From Gimesia benthica (lineage in GTDB: Bacteria > Planctomycetota > Planctomycetia > Planctomycetales > Planctomycetaceae), in the NCBI RefSeq assembly GCF_009720525.1, contig NZ_CP043930.1, forward strand, positions 558,001-622,000: 64,000 nt of DNA, written 5' to 3'. Shown here in pieces: positions 23,230 to 32,589 of this stretch (its first letter is position 1; the number at the start of each line of letters is the position of its first letter). The notes beneath the pieces were generated by a model. That model did no database searches and was not told the origin of the DNA. It saw only the letters and a program-made list of their open reading frames with translations. Made by a program: the position numbers and the translations under genes.

Positions 23230-25341
23230 TTGAGTTTTTTAACCCCACTTTATTTATTTGGTATCATCGCCGTCGGACTGCCGATCCTACTGCACCTGGT
23301 CCGTCATCAGCCTAAGAACGTCTTCTATTTCAGCTCTCTCCGCTTTCTGGAACACAAGCCCCCCCAGACTAATCGCAAAAATAAAATCGAGCACTGGCTG
23401 TTACTCTCATTACGCGCTTTGGCCGTGATTCTCCTCGTCGCCGCATTCGCCCGCCCTTTTTTCAAGAACCAGGATCTGAAGCTCTCCTCAACACAGCCCC
23501 AGAGCCAGACCATTCTTCTGATTGACACCAGCGCCAGTATGCAGCGGGATTCCCTCTGGGAAAAAGCATTAACCCAGGCAAATGAGATCATCAAAGAGAC
23601 GCCTCCGAATCAAATCGCAGTTTATACGTTTGACACACAACTCACAGCAGTCAAACCGTTACGACAGTCTCAAGAAACACGTTCAGCAAGCTCGCTCGAA
23701 AGAAACCAGAATCTATTAGGGGAATTGACTCCCGGCTGGAAAGCAACTGACCTGGGAACGGCCCTGACGGAACTGGCGGCACTCCTTCAGGAACAGGCAG
23801 TCTCTGATCCAACCGGGAGCATCCTGCGTCACACAAAAATTGAACTGATTACGGATTTCCAGGCAGGATCACGGACCGAAGCGCTCTCCGAGTTTTCCTG
23901 GCCCGAGGAGTTAAGTGTGCGGTTGCACCAGCTAGAAGCTGACAACTTAGATAACGCCGGCCTGCAGTTACTCACACTCGATGATGAGTCTCAACCGACA
24001 ATTCGAATTGTGAATGCAGCTGACTCTCAGCAGGAAAAATTCACAATCGCCTATGAATTACAGCCAGGTAAACTCGAAAAGAGTCAGCAGGTCTATGTTC
24101 CTCGAGGCCAGTCTCGAGTTGTCCGCATGGCCTCCTGGCAACAGCCAGCCCCCGTTCCCAGAATTGTGCTCAGTGGCGATCTACAGAATTTTGATAACCA
24201 CATTTATCTTCAGCCCGCGGCCCGGCCCAATCTGACAATCGTGCATTACGGGACTCCAGCCGAAAACTCGATTGAGTCTGCGAATTACTTTGCCCGACGG
24301 GCCTTTCCCAGTACCAGCCAGCGAGATATTGATTTTCAGACGATCGGCCCTGATACACCACCACTGCTGCTCACCGCAACAGAGATCCATCTGATGCTGA
24401 TCAGTCGCCAACTGGCACCAGATGAAACAGAACAGGTCCAACGTTATCTGGAGCAGGGGGGAGTAGTCCTTCTCACGCTGCACGATGATCAGTCCACTGA
24501 TTCGCTGAATCAGCTGGTGACGCAAAACACAGACACTACAGCACTGATAGAAACAGTCTCCCCCGAAATCAACGGTTATGCACTACTCACCGATATCAAT
24601 TTCGAGCATCCCCTGTTTCAGATCTTTCAGGCTCCGGAATTCTCAGACTTCACCCGACTGAAATTCTGGAATTATCGCGGGCTCAAACTGCCGGAACAGA
24701 TTCCACATCGGGTACTGGCCCGCTTCGATCATCATGCTCCCGCGATATTGGAAATATTACGAAATAAAGGAAAACTGCTCGTAATGAGCTTTGGATGGAC
24801 GCCTCAGGAAAGCCAGTTCGCGTTATCAACAAAATTCGTCCCGATGTTAAATGCAATCCTGACTCTGAATGACAGGGCACAGAATACACCGGCACAGTTC
24901 ACGATCGGCCAGAAAGTCAAGCTGCCCGTAGATCAACAGACGCGTCTAATCAGTACGCCTGATCGCTCCCAGATCAAACTTGCCTCCGATCAGCAGGATT
25001 TCACAGAAACTATTCTGCCCGGACTGTATCAGATTGAAAGTGATACCCAACTGCCCCCGACCAGGCAGTTTGCAGTAAATTTGGAAATTAGCGAAAGCCA
25101 GACTGAGCCTCTCGCACGAGAGAAGCTGGAAGCACTTGGAGTCCACTTTATGGACTCCGGTCCAGAATCACAGGAGCATACTTCTCCCGCCGAACTTCAG
25201 CGTCAGGCACAGTTGCGAGAACTGGAACAGAAACAGCAGATTTGGCGCTGGTTGATCATAGTGGCTCTTGCGTTACTGGGCCTGGAAACTGTGCTGGCCA
25301 GATGGTTGACCGGCAAATCTTCTGCGACAGGAAAGGCGTAA
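23230..25341 (+). CDS. BatA-type membrane protein with VWA domain
   Basis: 703 residues. The N-terminus is the double-transmembrane BatA region (residues 1-80: FLTPLYLFGIIAVGLPILLHL, then a Leu/Ala-rich helix ending AFARPFF). A VWA domain follows with MIDAS DTSAS in LLIDTSASMQRDSLWEKAL. A middle region with GVVLLTLHD resembles the GATase-like fold, and a final helix lies at about residues 672-690. The start is TTG 23230 after AGAGGACC; no ATG is available before the conserved first helix. It lies 27 bases after the DUF58 gene. Likely an inner-membrane component with a periplasmic metal-dependent interaction domain. Confidence 0.9.
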   Translation: MSFLTPLYLFGIIAVGLPILLHLVRHQPKNVFYFSSLRFLEHKPPQTNRKNKIEHWLLLSLRALAVILLVAAFARPFFKNQDLKLSSTQPQSQTILLIDTSASMQRDSLWEKALTQANEIIKETPPNQIAVYTFDTQLTAVKPLRQSQETRSASSLERNQNLLGELTPGWKATDLGTALTELAALLQEQAVSDPTGSILRHTKIELITDFQAGSRTEALSEFSWPEELSVRLHQLEADNLDNAGLQLLTLDDESQPTIRIVNAADSQQEKFTIAYELQPGKLEKSQQVYVPRGQSRVVRMASWQQPAPVPRIVLSGDLQNFDNHIYLQPAARPNLTIVHYGTPAENSIESANYFARRAFPSTSQRDIDFQTIGPDTPPLLLTATEIHLMLISRQLAPDETEQVQRYLEQGGVVLLTLHDDQSTDSLNQLVTQNTDTTALIETVSPEINGYALLTDINFEHPLFQIFQAPEFSDFTRLKFWNYRGLKLPEQIPHRVLARFDHHAPAILEILRNKGKLLVMSFGWTPQESQFALSTKFVPMLNAILTLNDRAQNTPAQFTIGQKVKLPVDQQTRLISTPDRSQIKLASDQQDFTETILPGLYQIESDTQLPPTRQFAVNLEISESQTEPLAREKLEALGVHFMDSGPESQEHTSPAELQRQAQLRELEQKQQIWRWLIIVALALLGLETVLARWLTGKSSATGKA

Positions 25342-25343
25342 AC

Positions 25344-28300
25344 ATGGGCCTGCCCGATCTACTAAAACAGCTGAATCAGGTCATCTTTCGTCAGCAGATC
25401 AGTCTGAATCTTAAGCGACTGACGCTACTCTGGCTGGTTGCAGGCTGCCTGACCCTGCTGACGGTACTCCTGCTTCCCCCCGTAGCAGCTCCTGCCCAAC
25501 AGTACTTGCTATTGGGAGTTTTACTGGGAGTCCCAACCTGTATCGCTGTCGGCTTGCTAGCCCATCGCTCGCGAAACCGCTACTCTCCAGCCAGTCGTCA
25601 CGCAGTGGCAAAACTGATCGAAGAAACTTATCCTGATCTCGACACCAGTCTGCTCGCAACACTGGAGCTGGAAAAGCAAAACTGGAATGAGTCGCCCACA
25701 TTTCTACAGAAGCGTCTGCTGGCCCAGGTCATATCACACGGTACAAACCATGACTGGAGGCAGGCTATTTCCAACCGCAGGCTGATTTTGCAGAGCACCA
25801 CACACTTAACCTGCTTTACTGTCTGGTTGCTCTGCTGCCTGAGTTGCTGGACTCTGCTCCAGGCCGCTCCCACTCCTCAAAAAACCTCCATCGCTCTCAT
25901 CAACCAGGCCCAACAGGAATTCAAAGTTAAAATTCAACCTGGTTCTACCGAGGTAGAAAAAGGGCATCCTTTGCTGATCACCGCACGTTTCTCGGGAAAA
26001 GTCCCGGAGACTGCAACTCTGCATTTCACAACTCCCAGCGGGACCACCACAGAACTTCCGCTGACCAAACAGCTGGACGACCCGATTTTTGCGGTTCGAA
26101 TTCCTGCTGTAACAGAGGATTTGAGCTATCAAGTGCACTCAGCAGACTGGAAGTCAGATGTTTCACAGGTAAAAGTCTATGTCCTGCCCGAGCTGGTTCA
26201 ACTTGACAGCACAATCACACCGCCAGACTATACAGGTCAACCAGCGCAGCGGAATGAAGACAGTCTCACACTGAGTGCGATTGTTGGTTCTAAAATTCAA
26301 TTCCACGCCCGCTTTAATAAGCCAGTGAAAACAGCTGAACTTAGAAACGATAACGGCAATGCGTTACCGATGGTGATCGATTCAAATGGGTTATCGGGCC
26401 GTCTGACATTGCAGGCAGAACAGGACCAGACCTGGAACCTGCATCTGAACGACAGCGATGGTCGTTCAAACCGCACTCCACCATTTATCGATTTGGCTGT
26501 GATACCCAATCTTCCACCTGAAATCAAAATCACATTTCCAGCTCGTGACACCCGTGTCTCCCCACTCGAAGAGGCACTGGTCCAAGGCACCGTAGTTGAC
26601 GACTTCGGCCTGCAACAGGTAGGTCTGGTTTACTCGATTCCTGGCCAGGAACCTCAGACTGTAGTACTCCGTCAAAGCGATAAAGCAGCAGTCGATTTCA
26701 CAGCTGAGCACACTCTCTCTCTGGAACGTCTGCACGTGCAGCCCGACACCCTGATTTCCTATTACCTGTTTGCTGAGGATCTCGAAGCAGAGGGTCGCAC
26801 GCGCAAAGTACTCAGCGACATGTATTTCATGGAAGTCCGTCACTTTGAAGAGATATTCCGGGAAGGACGATCTCCCGGAGGTGCCTCACAGGCAGGAAAA
26901 AGTGGCGGCAATGCACAACAGGCCGAGAAGCTGGCAGAACAACAAAAACAGATAATTAATGCAACCTGGAAAGTCATCCGCCGCGAGATCAAGCCAACCG
27001 TCTCTGAACAGTTTTCCCCAGATCTCGAGACGCTCTCGCAAGCACAACAGTCGCTGGTAGCAGAATTGCGCAAGCTTTCCGAAAAAATCAAATCCCAAAA
27101 GTCGAAAGCATTGATTGACTCCATCTCGCAAAGCATGCAGGAGGCCGCAACCCACTTGGACTCTGCCAGGGAGGCGCAGTCCGTATCGACACTTTCAACG
27201 GCTCTGGCTGCAGAACAGACCAGTTATCAGATGCTGCTGAAACTGCGTGCCCGGGAACATGAAGTCTCCAAGAGTAAAAACGGCGGAGGTAGCAAGGGGG
27301 GAGGCAGCAGCCGTTCGCAGACTCAACTGCAGCAGTTGGAACTGACCAATAAAAAACAGCGTTATGAAACAGAAAATCAGGCTTCTCAGCCCGTTGCTGC
27401 TCAACCAGATCGGGAATCTCTACAAATTCTGAATCGTCTGCGGGAACTGGCTGAGCGTCAGAAAGATCTGAATGAACAGCTCAAGGAGTTGGCCAATAAA
27501 CAGCGGTTTGCCAAAACAGACGCAGAACGGGAAGAGATCGAACGACAGCTCAAACGCCTGCGGGAACGACAACGCGAACTGTTGCGTCAGGCAGATGAAG
27601 TGGCCCAGCGGATGGATCAGGCGAAACAACCCGATTCAATGAAATCTCGTCGAGAACTGGAACAGACCCGCCAGCATCTTCAACAAAGTGCTCAGTCATT
27701 AAAAGAGGGACAGGTCTCCCGGGCACTGAACTCAGGCACCCGGGCACAGCAGAAACTGAATCAGCTTAAAAATGACTTCCGCAAAAAAACAGCCAACCAG
27801 TTCGCCGATGCCATGCGTTTGCTGAACCAGCAGGCAGAACAGCTTGATCAGAAGCAGCAGGCTATCAATCAGGCGATTAATGACCGGGAACGGAAACCGG
27901 AACCGGGAGCACGGCGTTCCCTGCGAAGCCATCGGGGCAATTCAGAACTGGCAGATCAGTTGCAACAACAGGAAGACCGCCTCAAAGAAATCATGGAACA
28001 GATGAAGCAGGTTGTACAGGAATCGGAACAGGCAGAGCCGCTGCTCTCACGACATCTGTATGACGCAATTCGCAAAACGAGACCCTTTCGCCCCGAAGAA
28101 GCATTGAAAGATGCGGCCAATTTCCTGAAAGAGGGAAATGGTAATCAGGCTCGTGAAGCAGAAGAACGTGCTTCACGCGGCATCGAGACCATGAAACAGG
28201 GAATTCAGGTCGCCGCTGAGAGCGTACTTGGCAACGATCTGGAATCATTAAAACGCGCTCGCCAGGCACTCAAATCGCTCTCTTCTGAAATACAACAGGA

Positions 28301-29153
28301 ACAGCAACTGGCAAGCAATTCTCCCCAACAAAAACCACCAGGCACTGGTTCGGGAAAACCTGGTTCCCCATCTCCACAACAAGCAGGTCAACGTCCCAAT
28401 CCAGCAGGTTCTCAGGGGCAAGGTAAACCGGGTGAGAGTAGACAAGACCAGAACAGCCTGGCACAGAATCAGCCGATGCCTGGAAAATCAGGTCAAAATC
28501 CGTCCTCAGCCGAACAGTCAAAGTCTGGCCAGCCTCAATCTGGACAACCACAGCAGGGACAATCAGGACAAAGTCAACCTGGAAAAAGCCAGTCCAATTC
28601 ATCAGGACAGCCTGCCAGTCAGGGCCAGGGCAAGGGCCAGGGGCAAGGGCAAGTACAGCTGACCTCGGCCCAGGCAGGCAAAGGAAACGGTTCTCAAGCC
28701 AACTCCCCCAACTCTTCTCAAAATTCAGCCGGCCCCAAATCTCTTAAGGGACAACGGGGACAGTCTCAGGGAGGACCTGGTGGTGGCCAAGGAGGCCCCG
28801 GCAGCCCAACCCCTGGACCTTTGACGGGAAACCAGTTCCGCGAATGGTCAGACCGGATGCGGGACGTGGAAGAAATGGTGGGGGATCCCGAACTACGTAG
28901 TCGAGTCGCTCAAATTCGTGAACGCGCACAGAGTATGCGTGCAGAGTTTAAACGTCACTCCAAAGCACCAGAGGGAGACTTGATCAATGCACAAATCCTG
29001 GAACCGCTGGCTGAAATTCAAACAATTCTGTCAAACGAGATCAGTAAACGAGGTGCGCAAACATCGCTGGCACCGATTGACCGTGACCCGGTACCAGAAA
29101 AGTACTCAGACCTGGTCCGACGCTATTATGAAGAACTAGGGAACGGAAAATGA
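25344..29153 (+). CDS. DUF4175-type giant membrane/coiled-coil protein
   Basis: 1269 residues from ATG 25344, two bases after the BatA stop. Two N-terminal helices (about 20-64) and a third near residue 155 anchor it. A beta-rich, Ig-like region spans about 180-490, including a segment STITPPDYTGQPAQ typical of the family. A long Gln/Glu/Arg/Lys-rich coiled coil covers about 510-1000 (repeated heptad-like segments rich in QLKELANKQR). A Gly/Gln/Ser/Pro-rich low-complexity stretch (about 990-1170) then precedes a final domain with EWSDRMRDVEEMVGDPELR. Such proteins occur beside MoxR/BatA genes in planctomycetes and other phyla. Mechanism unknown; a structural or scaffolding envelope role is inferred. 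Confidence 0.85.
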   Translation: MGLPDLLKQLNQVIFRQQISLNLKRLTLLWLVAGCLTLLTVLLLPPVAAPAQQYLLLGVLLGVPTCIAVGLLAHRSRNRYSPASRHAVAKLIEETYPDLDTSLLATLELEKQNWNESPTFLQKRLLAQVISHGTNHDWRQAISNRRLILQSTTHLTCFTVWLLCCLSCWTLLQAAPTPQKTSIALINQAQQEFKVKIQPGSTEVEKGHPLLITARFSGKVPETATLHFTTPSGTTTELPLTKQLDDPIFAVRIPAVTEDLSYQVHSADWKSDVSQVKVYVLPELVQLDSTITPPDYTGQPAQRNEDSLTLSAIVGSKIQFHARFNKPVKTAELRNDNGNALPMVIDSNGLSGRLTLQAEQDQTWNLHLNDSDGRSNRTPPFIDLAVIPNLPPEIKITFPARDTRVSPLEEALVQGTVVDDFGLQQVGLVYSIPGQEPQTVVLRQSDKAAVDFTAEHTLSLERLHVQPDTLISYYLFAEDLEAEGRTRKVLSDMYFMEVRHFEEIFREGRSPGGASQAGKSGGNAQQAEKLAEQQKQIINATWKVIRREIKPTVSEQFSPDLETLSQAQQSLVAELRKLSEKIKSQKSKALIDSISQSMQEAATHLDSAREAQSVSTLSTALAAEQTSYQMLLKLRAREHEVSKSKNGGGSKGGGSSRSQTQLQQLELTNKKQRYETENQASQPVAAQPDRESLQILNRLRELAERQKDLNEQLKELANKQRFAKTDAEREEIERQLKRLRERQRELLRQADEVAQRMDQAKQPDSMKSRRELEQTRQHLQQSAQSLKEGQVSRALNSGTRAQQKLNQLKNDFRKKTANQFADAMRLLNQQAEQLDQKQQAINQAINDRERKPEPGARRSLRSHRGNSELADQLQQQEDRLKEIMEQMKQVVQESEQAEPLLSRHLYDAIRKTRPFRPEEALKDAANFLKEGNGNQAREAEERASRGIETMKQGIQVAAESVLGNDLESLKRARQALKSLSSEIQQEQQLASNSPQQKPPGTGSGKPGSPSPQQAGQRPNPAGSQGQGKPGESRQDQNSLAQNQPMPGKSGQNPSSAEQSKSGQPQSGQPQQGQSGQSQPGKSQSNSSGQPASQGQGKGQGQGQVQLTSAQAGKGNGSQANSPNSSQNSAGPKSLKGQRGQSQGGPGGGQGGPGSPTPGPLTGNQFREWSDRMRDVEEMVGDPELRSRVAQIRERAQSMRAEFKRHSKAPEGDLINAQILEPLAEIQTILSNEISKRGAQTSLAPIDRDPVPEKYSDLVRRYYEELGNGK
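28350..28830 (+). repeat. Low-complexity Gln/Gly/Ser/Pro-coding tract inside the DUF4175 gene
   Basis: The DNA repeatedly encodes short GQ/SGQ/QGQ-type units (for example SGQPQSGQPQQGQSGQS near 28520-28590). Copies are degenerate, so this is a compositionally biased linker and not a precise tandem array. It probably makes a flexible, extracytoplasmic, unstructured linker. Confidence 0.7.
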
Positions 29154-31489
29154 TCAGTCTGGCAGAAATTCAGTTTGGTGCTCCGGGCTGGAGCCTTTTT
29201 GTACCAGTAGCCATCATCACAGGACTGGGGCTGTTGGTCTACGCGTACCGTTCGCTGACAGTTCAACGTGCCCTGTCAGGGGGGGCTGCCGGGTTAAAAC
29301 TACTGGCGATCGCAATCCTGGCTATCACCCTGACGGAGCCCCTCTGGAGTGGCACACGTATGGCCCCTGGCACGAATCTTTTCGCCGTCCTGGTCGATGA
29401 CTCCCAAAGCCTCGCCATTCAGGATCCGAAAACGGGCAAACCCCGTAGCGAACAGTTGAAACAGTTACTAGCGTCAGCCAATAAACAGCAACCAGAAGCT
29501 CAAGCCCGCTGGCTGATCGATCTGGAACAGAATTTTTCCGTACGCAAGTACTCGCTCGACTCCCATGCTCATGTCCGCTCTGATCTGACACAGCTGAAAT
29601 TTGAGGGAACGTCTTCGAATCTGGTAACCAGCCTCAATGAACTCAATCAGCGATACCAGAAACTGCCCCTCGCGGGAATTCTGGTGCTGACGGATGGTAT
29701 TTCAGCCAGTGATACCAGCCAGTTGAAATCCAGCGTCCCCATCTATCCGGTTCCCATCGGTCATGTAGATCGGTCAACCGATCTGGCAATTACTAATACT
29801 TCAGTCAGTTATTCTCCTTTCGAGGATGCTCCGATACGCATCCTGGCCGATCTTTCAGCCACGCAATGCCAGCAGAAACAGCTTACCGCCCAACTAATAG
29901 ATCCGGCTGGAAAAGTCGTTGAAACTATCACGCGCGAAGTCAGTCTGCCCGAGCAGCAGTTCCAGATTCGCTTCCAGGTCAAACCAGAAGAGACCGGCGT
30001 TGCCTTCTATCGGATTAAAACCAGTGTCAATATTCCAGAGGGGGGCGAACTGACGCTCGCTAATAACCAGCGCACACTGAAGGTCGACAGGGGACGGAAA
30101 GCACACCGCGTTCTTTATGTCTCAGGGCGTCCAAACTGGGAATTTAAATTCCTGCGGCGTGCGATTCATGAAGATGAGCATATTCAGCTGGTAGGACTGA
30201 TTCGCATTGCCCAAAAAGAAACAAAGTTTGATTTTCGCAGTCGAGACGGAGAAGAGGGCAACGCCCTGTACCGTGGCTTTGATGAGAAAAACGAGAAGGA
30301 TCTGGAACGCTATGATCAACCGGTGTTTGTCCGGATTAACACACAAACGCCGAATGAACTGAAGGATGGTTTCCCCAAAACCGAAGCCGAGCTGTTTCAG
30401 TATGAAACCGTAATCATTGATGACCTTGAAGCAGCCTTTTTTACTCACGATCAGATCGAACTGCTGACCCGCTTTGTTTCAGAACGGGGCGGGGGGCTGG
30501 TAATGCTCGGAGGCCAGGAGTCATTTCAACAGGGGGGCTATGACAAAACCGACTTTAAGCGAATGCTGCCAGTTTACTTTTCTCACGCTCCCAACCCACA
30601 GATATCCAGCGATGTCCAGTTTCAACTGACACGAGATGGCTGGCTGCAACCCTGGTTGCGTCACCATAAACAGGAACAGGACGAACAGAAACGACTGGCA
30701 GAAATGCCTGCGTTCAAAACCATTAACCGGGTAGACACCACCAAACCGGGCGCAATCCTGGCTGCCGAAGCAAAAAGCACATCACGCTCCTCTACCCCCG
30801 CAATCGCTTCGCAACGTTATGGACTGGGCCGCGTCACAGCTGTAATGATTGGGGATTTGTGGCGCTGGCGACTCCAGGAAGATACTCCAGATCCACAACT
30901 CTATAAAGCCTGGCGTCAGCTTTTGCGCTGGATGACTACCGACGTTCTGGAACCAGTCTCGCTGCAGGTTGTAGAATCTGAAGATGCCTCATCGGGTACA
31001 AAAATTAAGATTCTGGTCCGCGATCCCGAATTTCAGAAACGCAGTGATTACCTGGTCGCTTTAAAAATCACAACTCCCGACAAAGAAACGCTTGAGCTTA
31101 CAGCTGAACCGCTCGCCGATCAGCCTGGAGAATACCAGACATTATATCTGCCACAACAATCAGGAGGTTTTACTGCCACCGCCACAGTCACTGCTCCCGA
31201 TGGTAAAACTCAAACTGTCACCAGCGGCTGGGTACATGCTCCCGAGATCAGAGAGTTTCGCTCGGCCCAACCCGATCTGGCATTACTTGAGCAGTTGGCA
31301 AATGATTCTCAAGGTGAGGTCGTTCCCGCTGCCAAATTGCGACAATTTGTCAATTCGCTGGATCAACGCAAGTTACCGGTGATGGAAGAGGCTGTCACGC
31401 CACTCTGGCATCATCCGGGGGTGTTGCTGCTTGTCCTGGGATGTCTTTTGGGAGAATGGTCTCTCAGACGCTGGAAAGGATTACCCTGA
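29150..31489 (+). CDS. Membrane protein with VWA and glutamine-amidotransferase-like domains
   Basis: 779 residues; the ATG overlaps the preceding stop by 4 bases (ATGA), so translation is coupled. Helices flank both ends (about 10-65 and 752-772). A VWA-like domain has DDSQS in VLVDDSQSLAIQD and LVLTDGIS. An Ig-like region covers about 195-310. A GATase-like domain runs about 320-590, with HRVLYVSGRPNWEFKFLRR, FVSERGGGLVMLGGQESF and SQRYGLGRVTAVMIGDLWRWR, and no catalytic Cys at the elbow. This architecture is common next to DUF4175/BatA genes. It ends 3 bases into the start region of the caspase-like gene. Confidence 0.88.
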   Translation: MISLAEIQFGAPGWSLFVPVAIITGLGLLVYAYRSLTVQRALSGGAAGLKLLAIAILAITLTEPLWSGTRMAPGTNLFAVLVDDSQSLAIQDPKTGKPRSEQLKQLLASANKQQPEAQARWLIDLEQNFSVRKYSLDSHAHVRSDLTQLKFEGTSSNLVTSLNELNQRYQKLPLAGILVLTDGISASDTSQLKSSVPIYPVPIGHVDRSTDLAITNTSVSYSPFEDAPIRILADLSATQCQQKQLTAQLIDPAGKVVETITREVSLPEQQFQIRFQVKPEETGVAFYRIKTSVNIPEGGELTLANNQRTLKVDRGRKAHRVLYVSGRPNWEFKFLRRAIHEDEHIQLVGLIRIAQKETKFDFRSRDGEEGNALYRGFDEKNEKDLERYDQPVFVRINTQTPNELKDGFPKTEAELFQYETVIIDDLEAAFFTHDQIELLTRFVSERGGGLVMLGGQESFQQGGYDKTDFKRMLPVYFSHAPNPQISSDVQFQLTRDGWLQPWLRHHKQEQDEQKRLAEMPAFKTINRVDTTKPGAILAAEAKSTSRSSTPAIASQRYGLGRVTAVMIGDLWRWRLQEDTPDPQLYKAWRQLLRWMTTDVLEPVSLQVVESEDASSGTKIKILVRDPEFQKRSDYLVALKITTPDKETLELTAEPLADQPGEYQTLYLPQQSGGFTATATVTAPDGKTQTVTSGWVHAPEIREFRSAQPDLALLEQLANDSQGEVVPAAKLRQFVNSLDQRKLPVMEEAVTPLWHHPGVLLLVLGCLLGEWSLRRWKGLP

Positions 31490-32544
31490 TGCGAAATTTC
31501 AGAATGACCATTATTCTGGCGGCGTGCTCTCTGATCTGTGGGAATCCGCTAGTGCACCTTGCTGCCGCAGAATCACCTGACAGACCAGAACGTTTTATCC
31601 TCGTGCTCGGGGCTGAAGGAACAGACGAATATGCCATTCAATTCGCTGACTGGGCTGAGAACTGGAAACAACTTGCGGTTGGAAAACAGGCCGAGTTGAC
31701 TGTGATTGGAGAAAGCCTCGATGCCCGCAATTCTGATCGAACTTTGATCGAACAGGAACTCCTGCGTTCCCCGGAATCCTACAGTGCAACCTGGTTGATC
31801 CTGATCGGGCATGGTACGTTTGATGGGAAATCAGCTCGCTTCAATCTCCGCGGCCCCGACCTGACTGCAGAACAACTGCAAGTCTGTTGTGATCAGATTA
31901 CACATCCTCTCGCAGTGTTGAACTGTTTTTCGGCCAGTGGTCCTTTCCTGCAGGCACTGTCAGGAAAGAATCGTGTGGTGATCTCTGCTACCAAAAATGG
32001 ATTTGAGTTCTACTTTTCCCATTTCGGTAAGTTTTTGTCCGCAGCGGCTTCCGAACCAGAATCCGATCTGGATCATGACGGGCAGGTCTCGCTCCTGGAA
32101 GCTTATCTGGCCGCTTGTCGTCAGACAGAAGCACATTACCTGGAGCAGGGCCAACTGGCCACTGAGCATGCATTGCTGGACGATAACGGCGATCAGCGGG
32201 GCTCAAGAGCTGATCAATTTAAGGGGTTGGATCATCTCGCCGAGACAGGAGCAACGGCCAGCCTGCCAGACGGTCATCGAGCCCAGCAGTTCGCCGTTTG
32301 TGCATTGCGACCAGTTTCACAGATCACTGGAACTCAAAAGCAACGCCGTGATGCTCTGGAAATTAATATCTTGGAACTCAAACAGCGGAAGACAGAATTT
32401 GAAACCGAAGACGATTACTATCAACAGTTGGAACCGTTAATGATTCAACTGGCTGAGATCTATCGGCAAGCGGAGCGGGGTAACACTCCCACCATTCATG
32501 ACCCGCTGGTGGTCCCTGTCAAAGCAGAACAGACCGGCGAATAA
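31489..32544 (+). CDS. Exported caspase-like (clan CD) cysteine peptidase homologue with EF-hand-like motif
   Basis: 351 residues starting at the ATG at 31489, which overlaps the previous stop (TGATG) and follows GGAAAGGA. A Sec signal peptide ends near residue 26 (LVHLAAAES). The two hallmark strands of clan CD peptidases are present: LILIGHGTF, with His108 followed by Gly, and LAVLNCFSASG, with Cys146, so the His/Cys dyad looks intact. DLDHDGQVSLLEA (about 203-215) is an EF-hand-like calcium motif, and DDNGDQ lies further on. It resembles C13/C25/caspase-like proteins but I cannot place it in a named family. The last gene in the row; no terminator is seen before the convergent sigma gene. 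Confidence 0.72.
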   Translation: MRNFRMTIILAACSLICGNPLVHLAAAESPDRPERFILVLGAEGTDEYAIQFADWAENWKQLAVGKQAELTVIGESLDARNSDRTLIEQELLRSPESYSATWLILIGHGTFDGKSARFNLRGPDLTAEQLQVCCDQITHPLAVLNCFSASGPFLQALSGKNRVVISATKNGFEFYFSHFGKFLSAAASEPESDLDHDGQVSLLEAYLAACRQTEAHYLEQGQLATEHALLDDNGDQRGSRADQFKGLDHLAETGATASLPDGHRAQQFAVCALRPVSQITGTQKQRRDALEINILELKQRKTEFETEDDYYQQLEPLMIQLAEIYRQAERGNTPTIHDPLVVPVKAEQTGE

Positions 32545-32589
32545 CCGGTCTGCTTGCATAGTAGATTCAATTTTGACAGGGTAAGCAAA

